Assembly (NCBI RefSeq): GCF_002953195.1 | Contig: NZ_CP026377.1 | Coordinates: forward strand, 124,001-188,000 | Direction: 5' to 3' | Length of the DNA: 64,000 nt | DNA from: Mixta gaviniae | GTDB taxonomy: Bacteria > Pseudomonadota > Gammaproteobacteria > Enterobacterales > Enterobacteriaceae | In this document: positions 52,676 through 61,337 of the stretch, in pieces | Layout: the number at the start of each line of letters is the position of its first letter | Position numbering within the stretch: position 1 is the stretch's first letter | The notes under the pieces: generated by a model | The model's input: only the letters and a program-made list of their open reading frames with translations | What the model was told of the DNA's origin: nothing | Database searches by the model: none | Position numbers and translations under genes: made by a program

Positions 52676-52691
52676 AAATAGCTCGCTATTT
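52676..52691. promoter_or_regulatory. Candidate OhrR operator B (upstream of ohr)
   Basis: AAATAGC-TC-GCTATTT is a perfect 16-bp inverted repeat 34-49 bases before the ohr ATG. A related element precedes ohrR, which fits repression by a MarR-family dimer. Confidence 0.65.
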
Positions 52692-52724
52692 AATCGTGGA
52701 TAAATCAACAGGAAGGGGTTTTAT

Positions 52725-53156
52725 ATGTCTTTAGAAAAAGTCATCTATCGTGCAAAAGCAAAAGCGACGGGTGGACGCGATGGCCGCGCCACCTCTTCTG
52801 ACGGCGTGCTGGATGTGAAGCTGGGCGTGCCGAAAGAGATGGGCGGCGCCGGCGGCGAAGCCACCAACCCGGAGCAGCTGTTTGCTGCTGGCTACTCCGC
52901 CTGCTTCCTGGGCGCGATGAAGTTCGTGGCCGCCCGCGACAAAATTGCTATGCCGAAAGAGGCCTTTATCGAAGGCGAAGTGGGCATTGGCCCGCTGCCG
53001 ACCGGTTTCGGCATTGAAGCTACGCTGAATATCCACCTGCCGGGCATGGATCAGGCGGAAGCGGAGAAACTGGTCGAGGCGGCGCATATTGTTTGCCCTT
53101 ACTCTAACGCCACCCGTGACAATATCGACGTCAACCTGAATATCATCAACGCGTGA
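52725..53156 (+). CDS. ohr: Organic hydroperoxide resistance protein Ohr
   Basis: Ohr is a thiol peroxidase that reduces organic and fatty-acid hydroperoxides using lipoylated partner proteins. The 143-residue protein has the reactive Cys C60 ([17 protein letters not shown]) and resolving Cys C124 ([15 protein letters not shown]), with Arg18 in ATGGRDGRA and the Glu of GGEATNPEQ forming the catalytic set. AGGAAGGGG precedes the ATG. Paired with ohrR as in many bacteria. Confidence 0.97.
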   Translation: MSLEKVIYRAKAKATGGRDGRATSSDGVLDVKLGVPKEMGGAGGEATNPEQLFAAGYSACFLGAMKFVAARDKIAMPKEAFIEGEVGIGPLPTGFGIEATLNIHLPGMDQAEAEKLVEAAHIVCPYSNATRDNIDVNLNIINA

Positions 53157-53164
53157 TGTTCCGC

Positions 53165-53188
53165 CGCAGGCGCCTCCTGGCGCCTGCG
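53165..53188 (+). terminator. Terminator of ohr
   Basis: A 10-bp stem (CGCAGGCGCC at 53165-53174, complement at 53179-53188) with loop TCCT, followed by CGCTTTCTTC, a weak T-tract. Confidence 0.65.
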
Positions 53189-53437
53189 CGCTTTCTTCGC
53201 CCGCCCGCTCAACAAACTGTGCGTTTTCTCGTCACGATGGCGGAATTTCGCTGACCTGGTCGCCTGACTGTGGTTAACTGTCCGCGCTCCACCGGAAAAG
53301 GTTCCTTTTTCCGCTCAGAATCCTCTTGTTCATCACGCTGTGAGAATAATGCGATTGTCGGTAAGAACTCTGGCGCAGCGAAGCGGTCTGATTATCGTTT
53401 GTGAAGCATATGTTGCGCCGGGAATAAAGAAGGTCGA

Positions 53438-55129
53438 ATGAATTACATAAAATCACTCACTCAGCAAAAGCTGTCTCTTTTGCTGTCGCTCTATATTGGC
53501 ATTCTGTTGAATTTGCCCATATTTTACCGTCGGTTTGATCCTTTTCTGAATAAATCCACGCTCACCGACTGGCTGTCGGCGGGGGCGGAAGTGTTGGCTA
53601 TCGTCCTGCTGACCTTCTTCCTGATGCGTCTGCTGTCGCTGGGCGGCAAGCTGTTTTACCGCATTCTTGCCACCGGCCTGGTGTTGATTTCCGTGGCCGC
53701 CGCCTACTATATGGCCTTTTTCAATGTGGTAATCGGCTACGGCATCGTGGCCTCGGTGATGACCACCGATATCGATCTGTCGAAAGAGGTGGTGGGCTAT
53801 CAGTTTGTCCTGTGGATGGTGCTGGTCAGCGCGCTGCCGCTGCTGATGATCTGGCGCAATCGTCTGCGCATGACCTTGATCGAACAGCTGAAAACACCGG
53901 GCCAGCGCCTGAAGCCGATAGGCATTATGCTGCTGGCGGTGGCGCTGGTGTGGCTGCCGATCCGTTATTTCGACAAGCTGCAAAAGGCGAATGAAGAGAT
54001 CACCAATATCGACCTGCCGAGCTACGGCGGCGTGGTGGCGCACTCTTATCTGCCGTCTAACTGGCTGTCGGCGTTGGGGCTGTTCACCTGGACGCGCCTT
54101 GATGAAGCGGTGGATGGTCAGGAGCTGCTGGATCCGGCGAAGAAATTCACCTATGTGGCGCCGCCGGGCATTGACGATACCTATGTGGTGTTTGTGATTG
54201 GCGAAACCACCCGCTGGGACCATATGGGCCTGCTGGGCTACGAGCGCGATACCACGCCGAAGCTCTCTCATGAGAAGAACCTGGTGGCGTTCCGCGGCCA
54301 GTCATGCGATACCGCCACCAAGCTCTCGCTGCGCTGCATGTTTGTGCGTGAAGGCGGCACCATGGATAACCCAGGCCGGACGCTGAAAGAAGAGAACGTG
54401 TTCGCAGTGCTGAAATCGCTGGGCTTCAGCTCTGAGCTGTTCGCCATGCAGAGCGAAGTCTGGTTTTATGACAACAGCCATGCAGATAACTTCGCCTTCC
54501 GCGAGCAGATCGGTTCTGAGCGCCGTAACCAGGGGAAACCGGTTGACGATATGCTGCTGATCCCGGAGCTGAAAGCGTCGCTCGATCGCCATCCCAACGG
54601 CAAACATCTGGTGGTGCTGCATACTAAAGGTTCGCACTATCTCTATTCCCAGCGCTATCCGCGCAGCTACGCGCGTTACACGCCGGAGTGTATGGGTGTG
54701 GATGATAAGTGCAGTAAGGCGCAGCTGATCAACGCCTTTGATAACTCGGTACTGTATACCGACAGCGTGCTGGACAGCGTGTATGACCAGCTGCGCGGTA
54801 AGAAAGCGATCGTCTTCTACGCCGCCGACCACGGCGAATCGATCAGCGACAATATGCACCTGCACGGCACGCCGCGTGAAATGGCGCCGCCGGAGCAGTT
54901 CCGCGTGCCGATGATCGTCTGGGCCTCCGACAGCTGGCTGGCGGATGGACATAACAAGCAGGCGTTTGAGCGGTTACAGGCGCAGCAGCGCGTAGGGCAG
55001 ACCCATCGCCATGTGGAGCTGTTTGATACCATCCTTGGCTGCCTGGGCTATACCTCGCCGGACGGCGGTATTAAAGCGGGCAATAACTGGTGTCAGGCGC
55101 CCGCCGCCGCGGCGGTAAGTAAGAGCTAA
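53438..55129 (+). CDS. eptB: Kdo2-lipid A phosphoethanolamine 7''-transferase EptB
   Basis: EptB adds phosphoethanolamine to the outer Kdo of lipopolysaccharide at the periplasmic face of the inner membrane. The 563-residue protein, same length as E. coli EptB, has about five N-terminal membrane helices (1-180) and an alkaline-phosphatase-like domain. Metal/catalytic motifs are VFVIGETTRWDHMGLLGYER (E256), SCDTATKLSLRC (nucleophile T294) and YAADHGESISDNMHLHG. It is followed by tRNA-Pro, as in E. coli. In E. coli expression is controlled by the sRNA MgrR and sigma-E; no test of that is possible here. Confidence 0.96.
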   Translation: MNYIKSLTQQKLSLLLSLYIGILLNLPIFYRRFDPFLNKSTLTDWLSAGAEVLAIVLLTFFLMRLLSLGGKLFYRILATGLVLISVAAAYYMAFFNVVIGYGIVASVMTTDIDLSKEVVGYQFVLWMVLVSALPLLMIWRNRLRMTLIEQLKTPGQRLKPIGIMLLAVALVWLPIRYFDKLQKANEEITNIDLPSYGGVVAHSYLPSNWLSALGLFTWTRLDEAVDGQELLDPAKKFTYVAPPGIDDTYVVFVIGETTRWDHMGLLGYERDTTPKLSHEKNLVAFRGQSCDTATKLSLRCMFVREGGTMDNPGRTLKEENVFAVLKSLGFSSELFAMQSEVWFYDNSHADNFAFREQIGSERRNQGKPVDDMLLIPELKASLDRHPNGKHLVVLHTKGSHYLYSQRYPRSYARYTPECMGVDDKCSKAQLINAFDNSVLYTDSVLDSVYDQLRGKKAIVFYAADHGESISDNMHLHGTPREMAPPEQFRVPMIVWASDSWLADGHNKQAFERLQAQQRVGQTHRHVELFDTILGCLGYTSPDGGIKAGNNWCQAPAAAAVSKS

Positions 55130-55237
55130 ACCCACAGCCGCCGCGCCGCCGGCGTGAATGCTTTTCATCCAGTTGATGCATGCCGGATGAAAAAATTATT
55201 GACGCCTGGCGGCGACCTCAGTAAGATGCGCCCCCAT

Positions 55238-55314
55238 CGGCGAGTAGCGCAGCCTGGTAGCGCAACACGTTCGGGACGTGTGGGTCGGAGGTTCAAATCC
55301 TCTCTCGCCGACCA
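55238..55314 (+). tRNA. proK: tRNA-Pro (anticodon CGG), 77 nt with encoded CCA
   Basis: The sequence starts CGGCGAGTAGCGCAGCCTGG and ends CTCTCGCCGACCA. The acceptor stem, D-arm, TTCGGGA anticodon loop (CGG) and GGTTCAAATCC T-arm are all regular. E. coli proK also lies between eptB and dppA. Here two extra genes follow it. Confidence 0.98.
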
Positions 55315-55323
55315 AATCCCCAG

Positions 55324-55350
55324 CCCCAGTCAGCAATGACTGGGGTTTTT
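55324..55350 (+). terminator. Terminator after tRNA-Pro
   Basis: A perfect 9-bp stem (CCCCAGTCA at 55324-55332, complement at 55337-55345), GCAA loop, then TTTTT. It separates the tRNA from the toxin-like gene. Confidence 0.95.
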
Positions 55351-55492
55351 GCGTTTTAACCCGCGAAAAATGTATAAGACCTGGCTCAAAACCACCCCTC
55401 TCCTTTTCCCGTCACGTTTTCTGTTTCTCGCCTTTGCGATAACCCTTTTCTCGCCACGCCGCCTGCGGCGCTCAGCATGGAAAAGGATTTCA

Positions 55493-56425
55493 ATGGACAG
55501 AACCTATCACCAGCCGGTGGTGCTGCACCCCGATCGTCTGTTAACCGCGGTCGGCGTCTGCGGCGCTAATCAGGTTAGCGAAGTGAAAAAGCTGCAGCGT
55601 ATGGTGGCCGATGCGGGCTACAGGCTGGCGACCGGACGACGGCTGGCGGTTGACGGTATTTGCGGCCAGCAGACGGTCGAAGCGATACGCTGGTATCAAC
55701 GGCTGCTGCATCTTTCACCTTCCGGGCTGGTGACGCCCGTTTCCGTTTGCTTTATGAGCGCATTGAATGCAATGTCGCCCGCTAATCAGCCGCGGGAAGC
55801 GGGCGGTTTACTGCGGGTCAGCGCCGGGCAGTTCACGTTTGATAACGAAGGGCAAGACTATCTCACTGCGGCGGTGCCTTATCGGGCTGTGCCCGCCCGC
55901 TGGTTTTCACGCGTGCTGCACTGGCCGGGAGGCGTGTCCGGCGTGACGTTAGGACGCGGTTTTGATATGAAACAGCGCAGCGCAGGGGAGATCTACAGCA
56001 TATTACGACGGGCTGGCCTGGAAGAGCATAAGGCGACAATCTGTTCCCGCGCGGCGGGGCTGAGTGGCAGAACGGCGCAGCAGTTTGTCACGGTGTTTGG
56101 CCCCATGGTCGGCGAGATGACTCATCGGCAACAGATTGAGCTGTTTGAGTTGGTTTATCCCGGATATGTCAGCCTGGCTAAACACTATTATCTTAGACAC
56201 ACGAAGAAATTACAGATTGTTCAGGAGGCGGTTAGCTGGGAAGCGATGGATACAAAGATAAAAGATGTTTATGTTGATATCGTTTATCAGGGCGTTGATG
56301 ACATAAAAATGTTAACCAGAGCGGCAGCAAAAAATAAAAGAGATAAAATGATAGCCTTAATTGAACAAAGTAACCTTTATATGAAATATGAAAAACAAAG
56401 GAAAAGGATATGTCATCTTTTATAA
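55493..56425 (+). CDS. Putative muramidase effector: peptidoglycan-binding domain plus pesticin/T4-lysozyme-like domain
   Basis: The 310-residue protein has two parts. Residues about 25-92 look like a peptidoglycan-binding domain (VKKLQRMVADAGYRL, VDGICGQQTVEAIRWYQRLL). Residues about 110-300 match the pesticin C-terminal lysozyme fold: catalytic candidates are E119 (FTFDNEGQDYL), T152 and D158 (SGVTLGRGFDMKQ), the E-T-D set of pesticin and T4 lysozyme. There is no signal peptide from the ATG at 55493, which has AAGGA upstream. An earlier frame opening at 55349 overlaps the tRNA terminator. The 3' third is AT-rich unlike its neighbours. It overlaps a LprI-like inhibitor gene, suggesting an effector with immunity, perhaps a type VI or bacteriocin-type payload. 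Delivery route is not visible. Confidence 0.72.
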   Translation: MDRTYHQPVVLHPDRLLTAVGVCGANQVSEVKKLQRMVADAGYRLATGRRLAVDGICGQQTVEAIRWYQRLLHLSPSGLVTPVSVCFMSALNAMSPANQPREAGGLLRVSAGQFTFDNEGQDYLTAAVPYRAVPARWFSRVLHWPGGVSGVTLGRGFDMKQRSAGEIYSILRRAGLEEHKATICSRAAGLSGRTAQQFVTVFGPMVGEMTHRQQIELFELVYPGYVSLAKHYYLRHTKKLQIVQEAVSWEAMDTKIKDVYVDIVYQGVDDIKMLTRAAAKNKRDKMIALIEQSNLYMKYEKQRKRICHLL

Positions 56426-56892
56426 GCTATAGCGCCAGGTTAGCTTTAGTAATAGGTGTTTTTAATCATCTTTCTTATGCAACGATGCCGTTCGATGAAA
56501 CCTTTTCCAACTGTTTTTCTTTGCCAAGAGATACGGTTGAGAATAATGAATTTGATTGTAAAACCAGCGTTTTTGAACAATCAAATAAAGAGCTGGAAAA
56601 AGAAAAAGAGAAATTAAAAGCCTACATATACAAAAATTATGATAATCCATGGCGGCTTAATGATACAAAAGGCGCTGGAATAGAAATAAAAGATATTTTT
56701 TGGGAAAGATTTAACGTATCGCAAAAAAACTGGCTGGTATCAAGGGATGCATTTTGTGCTGCTGAAGCAGCCTTGCCGGGTTCATGGGCCAGCGCCGCGG
56801 GAGATATAGAGATCTCATGCATAATAACAATGAATAAACGCCGAATTGATGAAATCAATATGCTTTATCATCCGACATTAGATAATCCATAA
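56410..56892 (+). CDS. Putative periplasmic immunity protein, LprI/DUF1311-like lysozyme inhibitor
   Basis: The 160-residue product has a signal peptide (about 1-24, ending HLSYA) and four cysteines (C35, C50, C116, C137). A helical domain carries the DUF1311/LprI signature: repeated Glu/Lys-rich helix (55-75), then SQKNWLVSRDAFCAAEA and ISCIITMNKRRIDEINMLY. LprI-type proteins inhibit lysozymes. The ATG overlaps the upstream muramidase gene by 16 bases and has AAGGA upstream. A periplasmic location is where protection from a cell-wall-degrading enzyme is needed. Strongly AT-rich compared with the flanking eptB and dppA. Immunity role is inference from fold and linkage. Confidence 0.7.
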   Translation: MSSFISYSARLALVIGVFNHLSYATMPFDETFSNCFSLPRDTVENNEFDCKTSVFEQSNKELEKEKEKLKAYIYKNYDNPWRLNDTKGAGIEIKDIFWERFNVSQKNWLVSRDAFCAAEAALPGSWASAAGDIEISCIITMNKRRIDEINMLYHPTLDNP

Positions 56893-57546
56893 TCTTGTGC
56901 CGTCGCGCCTGACTATCAGGCAAAAGTATGACGCGCGCCCGGGCCATAACTTCATCTTTTGCCCCTCATGCCCGGCCGGGTGCCAAAAAGCGGCATTAAT
57001 CCCGATTTTATTCTCTCATCCGCCGCCAGCGCTGGTTTGTATGCTTAATTCGCATGACACATAACTTATGGCCCAGTCTTGCATATTGGCGTTTTCTTAT
57101 GCCGATATCGCAGCATTTTTAGCTGGGTCTCTGGCGGAACAGCTTGCTAATCGTTCAGTTATTCAGCGTTCAACGATAAATTTTAATCGTTTTTTCACGG
57201 TTAAACCTGCTGCCCTGTTGCTTTTTTACCCGATTATTGTGGTGCTGAAACGTACATAGATGAATTTTTCCACTGGTTTTGTTATTGGAAGGTTTTTTTT
57301 ATGTTTGCTTGCTGTTTCTCACACTCTGTGTAAATACCTAATGTCTGTATTGACGTGCTTGCAATCTGTTGACAAATTGATGTTTCACCGGGGTAAGGGA
57401 AGCGGATTCTTCTGATAGATTTCCTGCTGTCAGAGTCGACAAGCCACACTTACCTCCCGTTGCCTGCGGGCAACCTGCACCGGCCGCACAAAAAAAACAG
57501 AGGTCGGGCACACGCGCAAACACACATCACACATTGGAGCATAAGC
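56893..57546 (+). promoter_or_regulatory. Long upstream region and leader of dppA
   Basis: This 654-base gap separates the immunity-like gene from dppA and is AT-rich in its first 450 bases. TTGACA occurs at 57369-57374 as a candidate -35, without a good -10. A short open frame at 57068-57259 has no ribosome site or recognisable product. The leader next to the start codon is C/A-rich (see next entry). Confidence 0.5.
57506..57533 (+). promoter_or_regulatory. C/A-rich element before dppA, candidate GcvB sRNA target
   Basis: The stretch GGGCACACGCGCAAACACAC and the following ATCACACA lie directly upstream of the ribosome site GGAG (57536). GcvB represses dppA in E. coli by pairing a G/U-rich region with such C/A-rich leaders. 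GcvB itself is not in the window. Confidence 0.5.
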
Positions 57547-59157
57547 ATGAGTATTTCCTTGGCTAAATCAGGGGTGCTAAAGGTCGGCCTGAGCCTGATT
57601 GCAATGACCGTGGCCGCCAGCGTTCAGGCTAAAACGCTGGTCTACTGTTCAGAAGGATCGCCGGAAGGGTTTAACCCGCAGCTGTTCACCTCCGGCACCA
57701 CCTATGACGCCAGCTCGCGCCAGGTATATAACCGTCTGGTGGAATTCACTATCGGCACCACAGAGCTGCATCCGGCGCTGGCTGAGAAGTGGGACATCAG
57801 CGAAGACGGCAAAACCTATACCTTTCACCTGCGTAAAGGGGTGAAGTGGCACACGACGAAAGATTTCAAGCCGACCCGCGACTTCAATGCGGATGATGTG
57901 GTGTTCACCTTCGAGCGTCAGCTCGACAAGAACAACAAATATCACGGCGTCTCCGGCGGCAACTACGAATATTTCGAAGGCATGGATATGCCGAACCTGC
58001 TCAGCAAAGTTGAGAAGGTGGACGACTATACCGTGCGCTTTACCCTGACGCGTCAGGAAGCGCCGTTCCTGGCCGATCTCGGCATGGATTTTGCCTCGAT
58101 TCTGTCAGCGGAGTATGCCGACAAGATGCTGCAGGCGGGCACGCCGGAGAAAGTCGACCTCAACCCGGTCGGCACCGGCCCGTTCCAGCTGCTGCAGTAC
58201 CAAAAAGATTCCCGCATCCTGTATAAGGCTAACGCTGACTACTGGGGCACCAAACCGAAAGTGGATCGCCTGGTCTTCTCTATCACGCCGGACGCATCAG
58301 TGCGCTACGCCAAGCTGCAGAAAGGCGAGTGTCAGGTGATGCCCTATCCGAATCCGGCGGATATCGCGCGCATGAAGCAGGATAAAAACATCAACCTGAT
58401 GGAGCAGCCTGGCCTGAACGTCGGCTATCTCTCCTTCAACGTTGAGAAAAAACCGCTGGATAACCTCAAAGTGCGTCAGGCGCTGACGATGGCGGTGAAT
58501 AAGAAAGCGATCATCGACGCCGTGTATCAGGGCGCCGGCCAGGCCGCGAAAAACCTCATCCCGCCAACCATGTGGGGCTACAACGATGCGGTGCAGGATT
58601 ACCCCTACGATCCCGTTAAGGCTAAAGCGTTGCTGAAAGAAGCGGGCATGGCCGACGGTTTCGCCATCGACCTGTGGGCGATGCCGGTACAGCGCCCTTA
58701 CAACCCGAACGCGCGCCGCATGGCGGAGATGATTCAGGCTGACTGGGCGAAGATCGGCGTAAAAGCCAAAATCGTTACCTATGAGTGGGGCGAGTACCTG
58801 AAGCGCGCTAAAGAGGGCGAGCATCAGACGGTGATGATGGGCTGGACCGGCGACAACGGGGATCCGGATAACTTCTTCGCCACGCTGTTCAGCTGCGCGG
58901 CCGCCAAAGACGGCTCCAACTATTCACGCTGGTGCGACAAGTCGTTTGAAGCGCTGATTCAGCCCGCCCGCGCGACGGATGACCATCAGAAACGTATCGA
59001 ACTTTACAAGCAGGCCCAGGTGGTGATGCACGATCAGGCGCCCGCGCTGATTATCGCGCACTCTACGGTGTATGAGCCGGTGAGTAAAAAAGTCTCCAAC
59101 TATGTGGTGGATCCACTGGGCGGTCACTACTTCGTTAACGTCGATATCGCTGAATAA
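57547..59157 (+). CDS. dppA: Periplasmic dipeptide-binding protein DppA
   Basis: DppA binds dipeptides (and in E. coli heme) for the DppBCDF importer and serves peptide chemotaxis through Tap. The 536-residue precursor has a signal peptide (1-28, ending ASVQA before KTLVYCSEGSPEGFNP). Family motifs are AEKWDISEDGKTYTFHLRKG, PVGTGPFQLLQYQKDSRILY and MGWTGDNGDPDNFFATLFSC. Start at the ATG after TTGGAGC; the frame is open further upstream but not conserved. Confidence 0.98.
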   Translation: MSISLAKSGVLKVGLSLIAMTVAASVQAKTLVYCSEGSPEGFNPQLFTSGTTYDASSRQVYNRLVEFTIGTTELHPALAEKWDISEDGKTYTFHLRKGVKWHTTKDFKPTRDFNADDVVFTFERQLDKNNKYHGVSGGNYEYFEGMDMPNLLSKVEKVDDYTVRFTLTRQEAPFLADLGMDFASILSAEYADKMLQAGTPEKVDLNPVGTGPFQLLQYQKDSRILYKANADYWGTKPKVDRLVFSITPDASVRYAKLQKGECQVMPYPNPADIARMKQDKNINLMEQPGLNVGYLSFNVEKKPLDNLKVRQALTMAVNKKAIIDAVYQGAGQAAKNLIPPTMWGYNDAVQDYPYDPVKAKALLKEAGMADGFAIDLWAMPVQRPYNPNARRMAEMIQADWAKIGVKAKIVTYEWGEYLKRAKEGEHQTVMMGWTGDNGDPDNFFATLFSCAAAKDGSNYSRWCDKSFEALIQPARATDDHQKRIELYKQAQVVMHDQAPALIIAHSTVYEPVSKKVSNYVVDPLGGHYFVNVDIAE

Positions 59158-59196
59158 TCAACGGGGCCGGCAGCCGTCGGCCCGAATCCTCTCGTA

Positions 59197-59233
59197 GCGA
59201 GGGCTGACTGCACGGGGTGCAGGCAGCCCTCGC
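59197..59233 (+). repeat. Hairpin in the dppA-dppB gap
   Basis: GCGAGGGCTG (59197-59206) pairs with CAGCCCTCGC (59224-59233), with an inner CTGCAC/GTGCAG stem. It sits 40 bases after dppA in a 233-base gap. It probably attenuates transcription or stabilises the dppA message so that binding protein exceeds permease. Confidence 0.75.
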
Positions 59234-59390
59234 CCGACGGCGATCTTTGTGGGCTGAACGCATTTCATCCCCTTTCCCGGACGAAAAAAAGGCTAAGGCG
59301 CAACCTGTTGCGTCGCGGTTGGCTTCACGCCATCGCAGGATGTGAGCAACACTCGCCCAACGTGGCGGGATAAAAACAGAGAAACGGAAT

Positions 59391-60410
59391 ATGCTGCAGT
59401 TCATACTCCGACGTTTGGGCCTGGTAATCCCAACGTTTATCGGTATCACCCTTTTAACCTTCGCATTTGTGCATCTGATCCCCGGCGATCCGGTGCTGAT
59501 CATGGCTGGCGAACGCGGGATCTCTCCGGAACGTCACGCGCAGCTGATGGCGCAGTTAGGCCTCGATCAGCCGATGTGGAAACAGTACCTCACCTATATC
59601 AATGGCGTCATGCACGGCGACCTTGGCATCTCGTTGAAAAGCCGCACCCCGGTCTGGGACGAGTTCGTGCCGCGCTTTAAGGCGACGCTGGAGCTGGGCT
59701 TCTGCGCCATGCTGTTCGCGATGATCGTCGGCATTCCGGTCGGCGTGCTGGCGGCAGTGAAGCGCGGCTCTATTTTCGACCACACCGCGGTCGGCATCTC
59801 CCTGACCGGCTATTCGATGCCGATTTTCTGGTGGGGCATCATGCTGATCATGCTGGTGTCGGTGCAGCTCAACCTGACGCCGGTTTCCGGGCGGCTCGGC
59901 GATGCGGTATTCCTTGACGATACCCAGCCGCTGACCGGCTTCGTGCTGATCGACACCCTGATCTGGGGCGAGGCGGGCGATTTCAAAGACGCGGTAATGC
60001 ATATGATCCTGCCCGCTATCGTGCTGGGCACCATTCCGCTGGCGGTGATCGTGCGTATGACGCGCTCCTCGATGCTGGAAGTGCTGGGCGAGGACTATAT
60101 CCGCACCGCGCGCGCCAAAGGGCTGACGCGTATGCGGGTGATTGTGGTCCACGCGCTGCGTAACGCCATGCTGCCGGTGGTGACGGTGATTGGTCTGCAG
60201 ATCGGCACGCTGCTGGCGGGCGCCATCCTGACCGAAACCATCTTCTCCTGGCCCGGTCTGGGACGCTGGCTGATTGAAGCATTGCAGCGCCGCGACTATC
60301 CGGTAGTGCAGGGCGGCGTGCTGATGGTGGCCACGCTGATTATCCTGGTTAACCTGCTGGTTGACCTGCTTTATGGCGTGGTTAACCCACGCATCCGACA
60401 CAAAAAATAA
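59391..60410 (+). CDS. dppB: Dipeptide ABC transporter permease DppB
   Basis: DppB is one of two membrane subunits of the dipeptide importer. The 339-residue protein starts MLQFILRRLGLVIPTFIGIT, has six membrane helices, and carries the coupling loop LGEDYIRTARAKGLTRMRVI plus the family ending VDLLYGVVNPRIRHK. Length equals E. coli DppB. dppC begins 12 bases later. Confidence 0.98.
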   Translation: MLQFILRRLGLVIPTFIGITLLTFAFVHLIPGDPVLIMAGERGISPERHAQLMAQLGLDQPMWKQYLTYINGVMHGDLGISLKSRTPVWDEFVPRFKATLELGFCAMLFAMIVGIPVGVLAAVKRGSIFDHTAVGISLTGYSMPIFWWGIMLIMLVSVQLNLTPVSGRLGDAVFLDDTQPLTGFVLIDTLIWGEAGDFKDAVMHMILPAIVLGTIPLAVIVRMTRSSMLEVLGEDYIRTARAKGLTRMRVIVVHALRNAMLPVVTVIGLQIGTLLAGAILTETIFSWPGLGRWLIEALQRRDYPVVQGGVLMVATLIILVNLLVDLLYGVVNPRIRHKK

Positions 60411-60422
60411 GGGGGCGCCAGC

Positions 60423-61325
60423 ATGTCTGTAGTCGATCCTGGCAGCGTAAGCGCTGCACCCAAGCCGATGACCCCTTTTCAGGAATTCTGGCACTACTTT
60501 AAACGCAACAAGGGCGCAGTAACGGGCCTGGTCTATATCGTGATTATGGTGCTGGTGGCGGTGTTCGCTGGCCTGCTGGCGCCGCACGGCCCGGCGGAAC
60601 AGTTCCGCGACGCGCTGCTGCACCCGCCGGTCTGGCAGGAGGGCGGCAGCTGGCAATATATTCTCGGCACCGACGATGTTGGTCGCGACGTGCTGTCGCG
60701 CCTGATGTACGGCGCGCGCCTCTCGCTGCTGGTAGGCTGCCTGGTGGTGCTGCTGTCGCTGATCCTCGGCGTCATCCTCGGCCTGCTGGCCGGCTACGTC
60801 GGCGGCGCGGTCGATGCCAGCATCATGCGCCTGGTGGACATTATGCTGGCGCTGCCGAGCCTGCTGCTGGCGCTGGTGCTGGTGGCGATTTTCGGTCCGT
60901 CGATCGTTAACGCCTCGCTGGCGCTGACCTTCGTGGCGCTGCCGCACTATATCCGCCTGACCCGCGCCGCGGTGCTGGTGGAGGTGAACCGCGATTACGT
61001 CACCGCCTCCGGCGTGGCGGGCGCCGGCGCGCTGCGTCAGATGTTCGTCAATATTCTGCCGAACTGCCTGGCACCGCTGATTGTCCAGGCATCGCTGGGG
61101 TTCTCCAACGCGATTCTGGATATGGCCGCGCTGGGCTTTCTCGGTATGGGCGCGCAGCCGCCGACGCCGGAGTGGGGCACCATGCTCTCCGACGTTCTGC
61201 AGTATGCGCAAAGCGCCTGGTGGGTGGTCACTTTCCCTGGGGTGGTGATCCTGCTGACGGTACTGGCGTTTAACCTGATGGGCGATGGCTTGCGTGATGC
61301 GCTCGACCCGAAACTCAAGCAGTAA
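60423..61325 (+). CDS. dppC: Dipeptide ABC transporter permease DppC
   Basis: DppC pairs with DppB to form the channel. The 300-residue protein has a cytoplasmic N-terminus (PMTPFQEFWHYFKRNKGAVT), six helices, the motif LGTDDVGRDVLSRLMYGARL and the coupling loop EVNRDYVTASGVAGAGALRQ, ending MGDGLRDALDPKLKQ. Same length as E. coli DppC. AGGGGGCGCC lies upstream of the ATG. Confidence 0.98.
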   Translation: MSVVDPGSVSAAPKPMTPFQEFWHYFKRNKGAVTGLVYIVIMVLVAVFAGLLAPHGPAEQFRDALLHPPVWQEGGSWQYILGTDDVGRDVLSRLMYGARLSLLVGCLVVLLSLILGVILGLLAGYVGGAVDASIMRLVDIMLALPSLLLALVLVAIFGPSIVNASLALTFVALPHYIRLTRAAVLVEVNRDYVTASGVAGAGALRQMFVNILPNCLAPLIVQASLGFSNAILDMAALGFLGMGAQPPTPEWGTMLSDVLQYAQSAWWVVTFPGVVILLTVLAFNLMGDGLRDALDPKLKQ

Positions 61326-61337
61326 AGAGGCACCGAG

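Noticed and set aside
57068..57259. A 63-codon frame in the dppA upstream region
   Set aside because: It has no ribosome site, no recognisable domain and no coupling to a neighbour; AT-rich intergenic DNA explains it.
55238..57546. Integrative element with attachment sites at tRNA-Pro
   Set aside because: The muramidase/inhibitor pair follows the tRNA, but no direct repeat of the tRNA 3' end and no integrase were found downstream.
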